Positions 1 to 7,910 of a stretch of 61,189 nucleotides of DNA are shown one piece after another. Origin of the DNA: Halodesulfovibrio sp. (lineage in GTDB: Bacteria > Desulfobacterota > Desulfovibrionia > Desulfovibrionales > Desulfovibrionaceae); contig NZ_JADMLB010000078.1 in the NCBI RefSeq assembly GCF_015482765.1, forward strand, positions 1 to 61,189. Reading direction: 5' to 3'. The notes under the pieces were generated by a model. The model was not told the origin of the DNA. It worked only from the letters and a program-made list of their open reading frames with translations, and ran no database searches. The number at the start of each line of letters is the position of its first letter. Position 1 is the stretch's first letter. A program made the translations under genes and the position numbers.

Positions 1-28
1 TGGGCTGCTCCGTTGCAGCGAGAGACGT

Positions 29-55
29 TCTATGCAAACCAGCCCTCTCCGTCAA
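29..55 (-). promoter_or_regulatory. Putative strong promoter reading out of the left edge
   Basis: On the minus strand a TTGACG element (50-55) is followed after 15 bases by CATAGA (29-34). The three tRNA-Lys genes at 50.2-50.8 kb have the same layout (TTGACA, 15 bases, TATAAA or TATAGA). The downstream gene lies outside the window; a stable RNA or ribosomal operon is a reasonable guess. The remainder of positions 1-140 holds no gene that I can see. Confidence 0.45.
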
Positions 56-140
56 CAAGTTTTTAAAACTTTTTTGATTCTTTCTTCAAAAAAACTGACT
101 AAAATAAACTAAATATCTGTTTTTACAACACCTTTATGCA

Positions 141-605
141 TTAAAAAAATAAAGGATTTTCAAAATTTTTCAGATCATACCAGCAGTCTTTATCTATGAT
201 CTGTCCATTTTCTATAACTAAAACACGGTTGTTCGCATTGGTAAGCCATTTTGAAAGAACACCTTCACCCTCAAAATTCCCTACAACTCTTACAACATCA
301 CCATTTTCAAGACCTATTCGAGCAATTTTTTTTATTTCGTCCTGTTGAAGCAACACAATTACCCTAGAATTAAGCTCAATAAACATGTCATTCAGCTTGC
401 TTTGGTCTATCCGAGTAATTGTTCCTTCAACATGAACAATCTTTCCATCCAGCGACAACACAACTTCGTCTTTTGCCAAATAGCCTCTATAAAGCTCATT
501 CGCACTATAGTTCTTTAATTTGGACATAGATGCACATCCAGTAACCAAGAAAAAGCAAATACAAAATAGCAGTGTTCGTACTAATGGAGTTCTTTTCATG
601 CTCAT
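141..605 (-). CDS. Small lipoprotein with OB-fold-like (tRNA_anti-like) domain
   Basis: This 154-residue protein starts with a basic n-region and hydrophobic stretch ending in a lipobox (V-T-G-C, Cys24), so it should be a lipid-anchored envelope protein. The mature part, with an A-N-E-L-Y segment near residues 35-39 followed by a beta-rich region of the type V-x-G-T-I, resembles the tRNA_anti-like OB-fold lipoprotein family. That family match is from memory. The function is unknown. The start is odd: a terminator hairpin ends only about 12 bases upstream and there is no clear Shine-Dalgarno before either candidate ATG (605 or 599). It lies downstream of the heptose kinase gene on the same strand. 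Confidence 0.65.
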   Translation of the reverse strand: MSMKRTPLVRTLLFCICFFLVTGCASMSKLKNYSANELYRGYLAKDEVVLSLDGKIVHVEGTITRIDQSKLNDMFIELNSRVIVLLQQDEIKKIARIGLENGDVVRVVGNFEGEGVLSKWLTNANNRVLVIENGQIIDKDCWYDLKNFENPLFF

Positions 606-616
606 GCGCTATACCA

Positions 617-650
617 AAAAAAGCCCAGAGAACAGTCTCTGGGCTTTTTA
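617..650 (-). terminator. Rho-independent terminator after the heptose kinase gene
   Basis: A nine-base stem (623-631 with 636-644) with a four-base loop is flanked by A and T runs, so it can work in both directions. On the minus strand it sits about 100 bases after the end of the kinase gene and directly before the lipoprotein start. Confidence 0.8.
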
Positions 651-753
651 TATGCTTATTATGATGAACCGTGATGATTGTTGCAATACAACTTACGGTA
701 TAAAACATATCCCTAAACTAACGTTCCAGAATAGTTCTACACCTAACCATCAG

Positions 754-1767
754 CTAAGTCCATTTTTCAACTGGTGGAAGTGGTAACGTATGAATGGTCT
801 CTACTAACTGTTCAGGAGTAACAGACGCTGCACCAACATGACCGACAACAACGCCTGCCGCGTAGTTTGCAAGAACACAAGAATCAACAAGGGAACAACC
901 AGATGCTACAGCCAAAGCAGCTGTTGCTATAACAGTATCTCCTGCGCCGGTAACATCAAAAACTTCCTGCGCCATTGTAGGAACATGCCAGACCGTCTCT
1001 TCATCATCGAAAAGAGCCATTCCGAGAGGACCAAGAGTTGTGAGTAACTTATCACAACCAAGCAAACGAAAAATCTCACGTCCTGCTTCAAGAATCTCTT
1101 CACGACTGCCAACCGGAAGCTTGGCACCTTCGCTGGTTTCCTTGGAGTTTGGTGTAAGGATAAATACGTTTTGGTATAACTCAAAGTTTGGAGTCTTTGG
1201 ATCAACAAAGATTTTAGGTCGATTTTCCTGAGCATCACAAAGGAAACTCAATCTATTCATAAACTCCTTACTTACAATTCCCTTCCCGTAATCAGAAACA
1301 ATAACAACTTCATAATCACCAATGCAACGTTCTACACGAGCCATCAAGTTATCTAGATCTTCACCGCAGATGGTAGAAGTATCTTCACGGTCAATGCGGA
1401 TCATTTGCTGATTACTGGCAAGAATGCGTGTCTTGCGTGTTGTCTTGCGTGTACCGATCTGCAAAATATCATGATCAATTCCCTCCGAATCCAACAAGGC
1501 ATTCAAAAGGTCTGACCCCATCCCCGCACCGGAGACTGTAATAATTTTGGGTGCGCCGCCTAACGTACGAACGTTTTTAGCAACGTTTCCAGCCCCGCCT
1601 AGAACGTGGCGGTCACTGCTGACATGAACAACAGGAACAGGCGCTTCAGGAGAAATACGATCAGCACTCCCCATCAAATACTCATCAACCATAATATCAC
1701 CGATGATGAGAACTTTAGATCCTGCAAAGCTGTCAACGCGTCCTGCGAGTGTATCTTTATTTACCAT
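754..1767 (-). CDS. rfaE1: D-glycero-beta-D-manno-heptose-7-phosphate kinase (RfaE domain I type)
   Basis: Carbohydrate kinase of the PfkB/ribokinase family that phosphorylates heptose 7-phosphate at O-1 in the ADP-heptose branch of lipopolysaccharide core synthesis, in the cytoplasm. The N-terminal I-I-G-D-I-M-V-D-E segment, the G-G-A-G-N-V-A substrate motif near residues 57-63 and the D-V-T-G-A-G-D-T anion-hole/catalytic motif near 271-278 (catalytic Asp277) are all present. At 337 residues it matches the single-domain kinase; the adenylyltransferase half found in bifunctional HldE is absent and must be encoded elsewhere. A GAGG element lies 12 bases before the ATG. It follows parB on the same strand with a 70-base gap. 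kdsB, for another core sugar, is at 37 kb. Confidence 0.9.
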   Translation of the reverse strand: MVNKDTLAGRVDSFAGSKVLIIGDIMVDEYLMGSADRISPEAPVPVVHVSSDRHVLGGAGNVAKNVRTLGGAPKIITVSGAGMGSDLLNALLDSEGIDHDILQIGTRKTTRKTRILASNQQMIRIDREDTSTICGEDLDNLMARVERCIGDYEVVIVSDYGKGIVSKEFMNRLSFLCDAQENRPKIFVDPKTPNFELYQNVFILTPNSKETSEGAKLPVGSREEILEAGREIFRLLGCDKLLTTLGPLGMALFDDEETVWHVPTMAQEVFDVTGAGDTVIATAALAVASGCSLVDSCVLANYAAGVVVGHVGAASVTPEQLVETIHTLPLPPVEKWT

Positions 1768-1837
1768 ATATAATGTTATCCTCAGAATACTCCCGTATCA
1801 CTTTATATATCAGCTTAAAAAAGCTTATGATACGCGG

Positions 1838-2731
1838 TTATCCTGCCTGTTCTAATCCTAATTTAGTGAGCAGTTCATGAAGCTCTTCCTCAGTGCTGTA
1901 GCTGAGGGTTACTTTTCCTTTTTTCTCAGTCCCTGTCATCGTGACTTTACTTGAAAAAAGCGTGCTCAAACGAGTTTGAAATTCTTTAAGTGCTTCCGGT
2001 TTTTCAACTTTTGCACTGTCTTTTTTTGCCTCTTCCGGAGCCACAAAACTTTTGTGCTGTTTCCAGGAAGCTGCCAATGCTTCCGCCTCACGGACAGTAA
2101 GCATCTGGGAGACTATTATACCGAGAAAATCAATTCGGGCAATTTCATCAACGGAAAGAATGGCACGTGCATGCCCTGCTGTAATGGTTCCCGTTGACAA
2201 TGCGTCTTGTGCCATAGCCGGAAGCTGAAGAAGACGCAATGTGTTTGCAATGGCTGAACGGCTTTTACCAACCTGTTTGGCCAACTCTTCCTGTGAAAGA
2301 TTAAACTGATCTTTTAATTCCTGAAGCCCCTTAGCTTCTTCAAGTGCTGTTAAATCTTCACGCTGTAAATTTTCTATCAGAGCAATGGCCAAGGTTTCCA
2401 TGTCATCAAGTTCACGGATAACCACCGGAACCTCACGGATACCTGCAAGCTGACTGGCTCTGAAACGTCGCTCTCCAGCTACAATTTCATATATATTTTC
2501 TCCACCAACAACCTGAGGGCGGACAAGTAGCGGCTGAAGCACACCTTTTTCACGAATCGAGGCTGCAAGCTCTTCCAACGCCTCATCGTCAAACTGCTTA
2601 CGCGGCTGATTCGGATTCGCTTGAAGAAGTCGCAATGGAAGCATGTTAGGACTCTCCTGCTCTGCTTCCGGTTCGGTATTTTTAAACAGTGCGTCTAGTC
2701 CTCTACCAAGCCCTCTTTGTGCGCCGGCCAT
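1838..2731 (-). CDS. parB: Chromosome partitioning protein ParB
   Basis: DNA-binding CTPase clamp that loads at parS sites and organises the origin region for segregation. The 297-residue protein opens with the chromosomal ParB leader (R-G-L-G-R-G-L-D-A-L-F) that stimulates ParA. It contains the G-E-R-R-F-R box (residues 86-91) of the ParB/sulfiredoxin nucleotide-binding fold, an HTH around the L-S-Q-E-E-L-A segment, and a C-terminal dimerisation domain. I chose the ATG at 2731 rather than one ten codons upstream because AAGGAG sits seven bases before it. parA follows at 3.3-4.05 kb, separated by a short gene on the opposite strand, an unusual split of the parAB pair. Four parS-like palindromes lie nearby. 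Confidence 0.93.
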   Translation of the reverse strand: MAGAQRGLGRGLDALFKNTEPEAEQESPNMLPLRLLQANPNQPRKQFDDEALEELAASIREKGVLQPLLVRPQVVGGENIYEIVAGERRFRASQLAGIREVPVVIRELDDMETLAIALIENLQREDLTALEEAKGLQELKDQFNLSQEELAKQVGKSRSAIANTLRLLQLPAMAQDALSTGTITAGHARAILSVDEIARIDFLGIIVSQMLTVREAEALAASWKQHKSFVAPEEAKKDSAKVEKPEALKEFQTRLSTLFSSKVTMTGTEKKGKVTLSYSTEEELHELLTKLGLEQAG

Positions 2732-2817
2732 ATATATCTCCTTGACAATAAATCTATTCAAAACGACTCTTGGACATTCACACTCTTAAACAATCGGCAC
2801 GTTATATGGAGGCTGAA

Positions 2818-3258
2818 ATGTCCGAATATGAAAACCATGTTAAGCGGCTATACGACCGTGAAGGCAACTTACACGGTGTACTGCTTAGTCCAGAAATCTG
2901 GAAAAAAGCTGGAAAAAAAATATCAGAGATTCTTGATCAGGCTCAGGAAAAACCTGCTTCTGAGATTCATCAAGAACCTATTGAAGACTGGCAGATGTTC
3001 AAGGATTACTGGGATTTTAAATACCCATTCAATCCTAAAGTTACCTGTAAAGCATGTGGTGAAGAATCTGAAAATTGGGAAACAGATTCTCCAAGAAAAT
3101 TTTACTTAACCAATGCTTCACTCAGCGGCCTGCTTGTTTTCCACTGTGAAAAATGCGGGGGAACCGTTCGTAAAAAGCATTTTAAAGACCATATATGCTT
3201 TGAAGCAACATCTGCTTCCGGTGAATCTTGTGAACCGGAATGCATCTTCCCCGAATAG
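2818..3258 (+). CDS. Unknown small protein with two CxxC zinc-ribbon pairs
   Basis: This 146-residue protein is wedged between convergent parA and divergent parB. Start at 2818 is chosen because GGAGG (2808-2812) lies five bases upstream. The N-terminal half is charged and probably helical. The C-terminal half carries C-K-A-C and C-E-K-C pairs about 35 residues apart, which is the layout of a structural zinc ribbon, followed by further cysteines at the acidic C-terminus. I do not recognise the family. The location suggests, but does not show, a link to segregation or origin biology. It runs toward parA, whose stop codon is only 12 bases from its own. Confidence 0.75.
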   Translation: MSEYENHVKRLYDREGNLHGVLLSPEIWKKAGKKISEILDQAQEKPASEIHQEPIEDWQMFKDYWDFKYPFNPKVTCKACGEESENWETDSPRKFYLTNASLSGLLVFHCEKCGGTVRKKHFKDHICFEATSASGESCEPECIFPE

Positions 3259-3270
3259 AATATTACTCTT

Positions 3271-4053
3271 TTAAGACTTCACAGGCGCAGAGGCATTTCT
3301 CATTGCTACTTCTTTAGCAAGAGCAAGATATGCAGCTGCGCCTTTTGATTTTATATCATAATGAATGATAGATTTTCCATAACTTGGTGCTTCAGATAAA
3401 CGTACATTTCGAGGAATAATTGTCTTAAAAACATGCTCAGGGAAACAACGCTCAACTTCACTTTTAACTTGTGTTGAAAGCTTGTTCCTTGTGTCAAACA
3501 TAGTGAGCACAACACCTAGTAAAGAAAGATTTGTATTGAGCCGTTTTTTTACCTGCTCATAAGTTTGCAAAAGTTTAACAATCCCCTCAAGAGCATAAAA
3601 CTCACATTGAAGCGGAATCAGCACCTCATGGGCAGCACACAAAGCATTCAACGTAATAAGTCCCAAAGACGGTGGACAATCTATAATAATGTAGTCAAAT
3701 CTTGAAGCAACGTTGTTAAGAACATCTTGCAGGTAATACTCGCGTCCCATTTTATCAACAAGTTCAAGTTCAACCGCTACGAGATCAGTGGATGCAGGAA
3801 GTACGGAAAGATATGGTGTTCTGGTAGGGTAAATGGCATGCAGCGCTTTTTCCGGACTAAAAAAGGTACGGTATAAATTGCTGGACAAACTCTCTACATC
3901 AAGGCCGATACCACTTGTCGCGTTTGCTTGTGGATCACAGTCAACGAGTAATACCCGCTTTTCCATCACAGCCAAAGACGCTGCCAAGTTTACAGATGAA
4001 GTAGTTTTTCCTACCCCACCTTTTTGGTTAGCTACAGCAATAATCCGTGCCAC
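3271..4053 (-). CDS. parA: Chromosome partitioning ATPase ParA (Soj)
   Basis: Deviant Walker-type ATPase that works with ParB and nonspecific DNA to move the origin region. The K-G-G-V-G-K-T-T motif is at residues 11-18 and carries the signature lysine; a D-C-D-P-Q-A-N segment and a D-C-P-P-S-L-G Walker B follow. At 260 residues it is the short chromosomal (Soj-type) form without an N-terminal HTH. GTG at 4053 is preferred over an ATG 17 codons upstream because GAGAGG lies five bases before it and the protein then begins exactly at the family start (A-R-I-I-A-V-A-N-Q-K-G-G). A perfect parS core lies just 45 bases upstream of the start. Confidence 0.93.
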   Translation of the reverse strand: MARIIAVANQKGGVGKTTSSVNLAASLAVMEKRVLLVDCDPQANATSGIGLDVESLSSNLYRTFFSPEKALHAIYPTRTPYLSVLPASTDLVAVELELVDKMGREYYLQDVLNNVASRFDYIIIDCPPSLGLITLNALCAAHEVLIPLQCEFYALEGIVKLLQTYEQVKKRLNTNLSLLGVVLTMFDTRNKLSTQVKSEVERCFPEHVFKTIIPRNVRLSEAPSYGKSIIHYDIKSKGAAAYLALAKEVAMRNASAPVKS

Positions 4054-4097
4054 ATGAACCTCTCTTGTACAGTTGAAGTAGGAGTATTTTTCCTGAT

Positions 4098-4113
4098 GTT
4101 TCACGTGAAACTA
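4098..4113. promoter_or_regulatory. parS-like site 1
   Basis: TGTTTCACGTGAAACT matches the widely conserved bacterial parS palindrome (TGTTTCACGTGAAACA) at 15 of 16 positions. It lies 45 bases upstream of the parA start, so ParB bound here could also repress parA. Confidence 0.9.
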
Positions 4114-4300
4114 CGAAAAAAACTCCAGTCCCACCCTCTCGAAATACAACTTTGCGTAGTAACTTTTCCATTGCTAGTTAAATTATTATGTTTATGTCAA
4201 CACTGAGAAAAGTTTACTAAACAGATAAAGAGACCTCATTCCCCCGTTATACAAGAATCCCGACCGTAAACTAATTAGAAAATTTATTTAAACTTTTTTA

Positions 4301-4316
4301 TGTTTCATGTGAAACA
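4301..4316. promoter_or_regulatory. parS-like site 2
   Basis: TGTTTCATGTGAAACA differs from the parS consensus at one central base (C to T), a variation tolerated in known parS sites. It lies mid-gap between parA and the epimerase gene. Confidence 0.85.
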
Positions 4317-4358
4317 CACACCCATCTTTTTTTAACCGAAAAGATCCTTTACTCAAAA

Positions 4359-4390
4359 AAAGGCAGCTTATCCGTTGATAAGCTGCCTTT
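4359..4390 (-). terminator. Terminator of the epimerase gene
   Basis: A fourteen-base perfect stem (4359-4372 with 4377-4390) with a CGTT loop is followed on the minus strand by a T-run. It lies directly between the epimerase stop and parS site 2, and abuts parS site 3. Confidence 0.88.
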
Positions 4391-4392
4391 GA

Positions 4393-4408
4393 TGTTTCAC
4401 GTGAAACG
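4393..4408. promoter_or_regulatory. parS-like site 3
   Basis: TGTTTCACGTGAAACG matches parS at 15 of 16 positions. It is squeezed between the epimerase stop codon (4414) and its terminator stem. Confidence 0.9.
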
Positions 4409-4413
4409 AAAAA

Positions 4414-5421
4414 TTACACGTTGTAGTACCCACGATACCAATCAACAAAAGCACCAATGCCTTTTTCGATTGAGGTATCAGGTCTGAATCCTACATCGTT
4501 CATCAAATCGTCAACATTCGCATATGTCGCTTCAACATCACCTGGCTGCATCTCCATCATATTTTTAACTGCTTTCTGGCCAAGCTTTTCTTCAAGAACT
4601 TCGATAAAGCGTCCAAGCTCAACACTATTGTTGTTACCAATATTGTACACACGGTATGGCGCAGAACTGGATGCCGGATCCGGATTATTGCTATCCCACT
4701 CAGGATTTGGTTCCGGAGTTTTATTGGTCACACGCACTACCCCCTCAACAATGTCATCAATGTAGGTGAAGTCACGCTTCATTTTTCCATGATTGAACAC
4801 ATTGATAGGCTTGCCTTCAAGGATTGCTTTGGTAAACAGGAACAACGCCATATCAGGACGTCCCCAAGGGCCGTACACAGTAAAGAAACGTAACCCTGTT
4901 GTCGGTAACCCGTAAAGATGGCTGTACGTGTGTGCCATCAGTTCGTTTGCTTTCTTGCTCGCTGCGTACAAACTTACAGGATGGTTTACAGCCTTGTGGG
5001 TATCAAAAGGCATATTCGTGTTGAGACCGTAAACAGAACTGGAAGAAGCGTACACAAGATGCTTCACACCGTTATGACGACATCCTTCGAGGATATTACC
5101 GAAACCAACAAGGTTCGCATCAACATATGAATCTGGATTTTCGATGGAGTAACGAACGCCTGCCTGCCCTGCAAGGTTTACTACGTGTGTGAATTGTTCT
5201 TTTGCAAACAACTCACGCATAGCAACACGATCAGCTAAGTCAATTTCGGCATGGCGAAAATCAGAATTTTTAAGAAGGGGGGCAAGGCGGTCTTTTTTCA
5301 ATTGAACACTGTAATAGTCGTTCAGGTTATCAAGACCAACTACAGTGTGACCTGCAGCTAAGAAACGCTGGGAAAGTGCTGAGCCGATAAAACCGGCAGC
5401 TCCAGTTACAAGAATATGCAT
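4414..5421 (-). CDS. NAD-dependent nucleotide-sugar epimerase (UDP-glucuronate 4-epimerase type)
   Basis: Extended short-chain dehydrogenase of 335 residues. The NAD-binding T-G-A-A-G-F-I-G is at 6-13, S-S-S-V-Y-G near 127-132, and the catalytic Tyr152-x-x-x-Lys156 follows. The L-N-D-Y-Y-x-V-x-L-K segment (residues 33-41) is characteristic of UDP-glucuronate 4-epimerases, so the likely reaction is UDP-glucuronate to UDP-galacturonate for surface polysaccharide or LPS. Substrate is inferred from that motif, and a GalE-like activity cannot be excluded. AGGAG lies seven bases before the ATG. It appears to be a single-gene unit with its own terminator. Confidence 0.85.
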   Translation of the reverse strand: MHILVTGAAGFIGSALSQRFLAAGHTVVGLDNLNDYYSVQLKKDRLAPLLKNSDFRHAEIDLADRVAMRELFAKEQFTHVVNLAGQAGVRYSIENPDSYVDANLVGFGNILEGCRHNGVKHLVYASSSSVYGLNTNMPFDTHKAVNHPVSLYAASKKANELMAHTYSHLYGLPTTGLRFFTVYGPWGRPDMALFLFTKAILEGKPINVFNHGKMKRDFTYIDDIVEGVVRVTNKTPEPNPEWDSNNPDPASSSAPYRVYNIGNNNSVELGRFIEVLEEKLGQKAVKNMMEMQPGDVEATYANVDDLMNDVGFRPDTSIEKGIGAFVDWYRGYYNV

Positions 5422-5492
5422 TCAATAGCTCCTAAAGATGCAGTGATGTGTATGTAATCCGAGCCGCCGGTTTGTCATCCGTGGGTTCGGAA

Positions 5493-6254
5493 TTAATTAT
5501 CGTCTGTTGATTCAACGCCTTTTTGTGGCATGAGTTTAGTAACAATGTCTAGTGGTATTGGAATGAGTGTTGCTCCGGCATTGCTGGACATTTCCTGCAT
5601 AGTTTGCAGATAGCGTAACTGCAATGCTTGAGGATGACGGGCAATAATTTCTGCTGCTTCAGATAATTTAGTTGCAGCCTGATATTCACCTTCGGCGTTA
5701 ATAACTTTCGCACGGCGTTCACGTTCTGCTTCTGCCTGTTTAGCCATTGCGCGCTGCATTTCCTGAGGAAGGTCAATATGCTTCAGTTCTACTGAATTAA
5801 CCTTAATCCCCCAAGGGGCGGTTTGTTTATCTAACAAATCTTGAATCTGCATATTCATCTTTTCACGATGAGCAAGAAGTTCATCAAGCTCTGCTCCACC
5901 ACAAACACTACGTAATGTCGTTTGTGCTAACTGAGATGTCGCAAAAAGAAAATCTTCAACTTCAATGATCGACTTAGTCGGCTCAACAACCTTGAAATAT
6001 ACAACTGCACTCACCTGTACAGATACGTTATCTCGAGTGATCACGTCCTGTGAAGGAACATCCAGTGTTAATACACGCATAGAAACCCGAATCATCCGGT
6101 CTATAACAGGAATGAGGATGATAAGCCCCGGTCCTTTAGAATGCAGAACACGACCGAGTCGAAAAACGACGGCACGCTCATACTCATTCATAACACGGAT
6201 AGAAAGTACCAAAAAGACGACAACGACACCTAATATTGCTGAAATAGAATACAT
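5493..6254 (-). CDS. Slipin/stomatin-like SPFH-domain membrane protein
   Basis: A single N-terminal membrane segment (about residues 4-20) precedes a stomatin-type SPFH domain starting at [13 protein letters not shown] and a helical region rich in E, A and R (about 165-205). The length of 253 residues is normal for bacterial slipins. Such proteins form membrane-associated oligomers and are usually encoded beside an NfeD protease that can cleave them; that partner is immediately upstream (6351-7709). The pair is proposed to act in membrane quality control or fluidity; the exact role here is inference. Confidence 0.9.
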   Translation of the reverse strand: MYSISAILGVVVVFLVLSIRVMNEYERAVVFRLGRVLHSKGPGLIILIPVIDRMIRVSMRVLTLDVPSQDVITRDNVSVQVSAVVYFKVVEPTKSIIEVEDFLFATSQLAQTTLRSVCGGAELDELLAHREKMNMQIQDLLDKQTAPWGIKVNSVELKHIDLPQEMQRAMAKQAEAERERRAKVINAEGEYQAATKLSEAAEIIARHPQALQLRYLQTMQEMSSNAGATLIPIPLDIVTKLMPQKGVESTDDN

Positions 6255-6350
6255 AATTTCTCCTACTCTCTGCTTTGCTGCAGTTACGTTCGTCTAGTGT
6301 CCAATACTCTACGCTAGATGCAGAACAAATACTCCACTGCCTCTATCGTT

Positions 6351-7709
6351 TTATTCAACATCGATTGTTACCGTAAGCCCATCAACAGCCTTAACAACAA
6401 CACTCGAACCATTTTCCAACTCTATTCCCTCAGGATACTTTTCAATATCTACAGTTGCAGACCATAACGTCCCATAGGCAAAAACCTTTCCTTTCGTGCC
6501 CTTCCATGACGCAACCTCAGCCTTTTCACCAATCATTGTCCCCAATCCGCTGGCCGGTCGCTTACGCAATGCTTTGGCTGCAAGATACGCGGTACCACCC
6601 ATAATGACTGCAATTGATCCTGTTGTTCCTAAAATAAGAGAAATAGGAAGCGCCATGTGCCCCCCCTCTTCTGGGAATAAGATCAATGAACCTATTAAAA
6701 GAGCAGCAACACCGCCAATAGATAATAAGCCATAGCTTGTTACTTTAATTTCAAGAGCAAACAAAACTAAGCTGAAAAGAATAAGCAGCAGACCTGCAAT
6801 ATTTGTAGGAAGGATAGACATGGCATACAGCCCGAGCAGTAACGAAAATGCTCCTAAGATTCCGGGAATCATGGCACCGGCATGAGTAAATTCAATAAAC
6901 AGACAAGCAACACCGGCAAGAAGAAGCAGGTACGCTATCTGCGGATCAATAAGCCATGAGAGCACACTATAACGGAAGGTTTCTTTATATTGAATAATTT
7001 CAAGCTGACTGGCTTCAAAGTGGACAAGACCACTTTGTGTTTTAATTCCATGCGTTCCAGCCTGAACTAAAAAATCTTCAATGGAAGGAGCAACAACTTC
7101 AACAACCCGCGCCGTGGCAGCGCGCTCACTTGTAATTGTTGTGCTGTTACGAACCGCATCTTCATACCAGTTTAAATTTCTATCCTGTCTCGCTGCAACT
7201 GTTCGAACCAGACTAACAAGGTCGTTGATAACTTTCTTGCTCATAGTGGAATCAATATTTTCACCACCTGCATCAACAGGTGAAGCAGCCCCCATTGTTG
7301 TCTGCGGAGCCATACCCGCAAACGTTGAAGCAGCTACTATAAATACACCAGCACTTGCAGCGCGTGCCCCTCTCGGCCCAACCCATACAAAAACAGGAAT
7401 AGGAGAATTAAGCATGCTCTTCACAATTTCACGCATGGATGAAACTAATCCACCGGGAGTATCTAACTGCATAACAACAAACTGAGCACCAATACTCCCA
7501 GCCTGCCGCAAAACACTTTCAGTTAACTCCGCCTGTGCAGGGCCAATCCCTCCATCAATTGTATACTGTAGAATTTTAACTGAAGAATTTTGTCCATTTT
7601 CAGAGGCTTCTATGGGCGTTTTTTCTTCAGCTGGTAAGGTGTTTGCTTGGAAAAATACAAAAAATGCCGCAAACAGGCTAATAATGGCAATAAAACGCAA
7701 ATGGCTCAT
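6351..7709 (-). CDS. NfeD-family membrane-bound serine protease (ClpP class)
   Basis: Long-form NfeD protein of 452 residues. A signal peptide (about 1-27) leads to a ClpP-like protease domain with the D-T-P-G-G segment (83-87) and the nucleophile in A-A-S-A-G (Ser119). A lysine at 158 or 159 is a good candidate for the dyad base. Four to five membrane segments (about 240-385) and a C-terminal soluble OB-fold NfeD domain follow. In characterised homologues the protease cleaves the C-terminal region of the partner stomatin, which matches the slipin gene 97 bases downstream. It is transcribed leftward, probably with the slipin. Confidence 0.92.
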   Translation of the reverse strand: MSHLRFIAIISLFAAFFVFFQANTLPAEEKTPIEASENGQNSSVKILQYTIDGGIGPAQAELTESVLRQAGSIGAQFVVMQLDTPGGLVSSMREIVKSMLNSPIPVFVWVGPRGARAASAGVFIVAASTFAGMAPQTTMGAASPVDAGGENIDSTMSKKVINDLVSLVRTVAARQDRNLNWYEDAVRNSTTITSERAATARVVEVVAPSIEDFLVQAGTHGIKTQSGLVHFEASQLEIIQYKETFRYSVLSWLIDPQIAYLLLLAGVACLFIEFTHAGAMIPGILGAFSLLLGLYAMSILPTNIAGLLLILFSLVLFALEIKVTSYGLLSIGGVAALLIGSLILFPEEGGHMALPISLILGTTGSIAVIMGGTAYLAAKALRKRPASGLGTMIGEKAEVASWKGTKGKVFAYGTLWSATVDIEKYPEGIELENGSSVVVKAVDGLTVTIDVE

Positions 7710-7829
7710 TTTGACCCCCTAATAAGGAGCTAAAAAGGAATAATTCCTAAAAAGTATTCCAACAATAGAATCATTTAAGAGATAACACCAGTATGAACAA
7801 AAAATAAATTGTATTTTCACATACACCAA

Positions 7830-7845
7830 AGCTTCACGTGAAACA
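7830..7845. promoter_or_regulatory. parS-like site 4
   Basis: AGCTTCACGTGAAACA matches the parS consensus at 14 of 16 positions, including the entire right half. It lies in the intergenic gap between the nfeD-type gene and the unknown gene at 7911, immediately next to a terminator, 3.4 kb from the main parS cluster. Confidence 0.7.
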
Positions 7846-7846
7846 T

Positions 7847-7885
7847 AAAAAAAGACTGCCTGTAAAAAACAGACAGTCTTTTTTC
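7847..7885 (-). terminator. Terminator of the lipoprotein-coaBC-unknown operon
   Basis: An AAAAAGACTG-type stem with one internal mismatch (7849-7863 with 7869-7884) is followed on the minus strand by a T-run. It lies 26 bases after the stop of the gene at 7911. Confidence 0.8.
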
Positions 7886-7910
7886 TTGTAATAAAAATTC
7901 AACCAACTCT

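Larger units (their letters stand above)
4054..4413. other. Gene-free parA-epimerase gap carrying parS sites
   Basis: This 360-base gap has no credible ORF. It contains three parS-like palindromes (entered separately), a terminator for the epimerase gene and the upstream region of parA. Outside the palindromes it is AT-rich. Confidence 0.8.
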
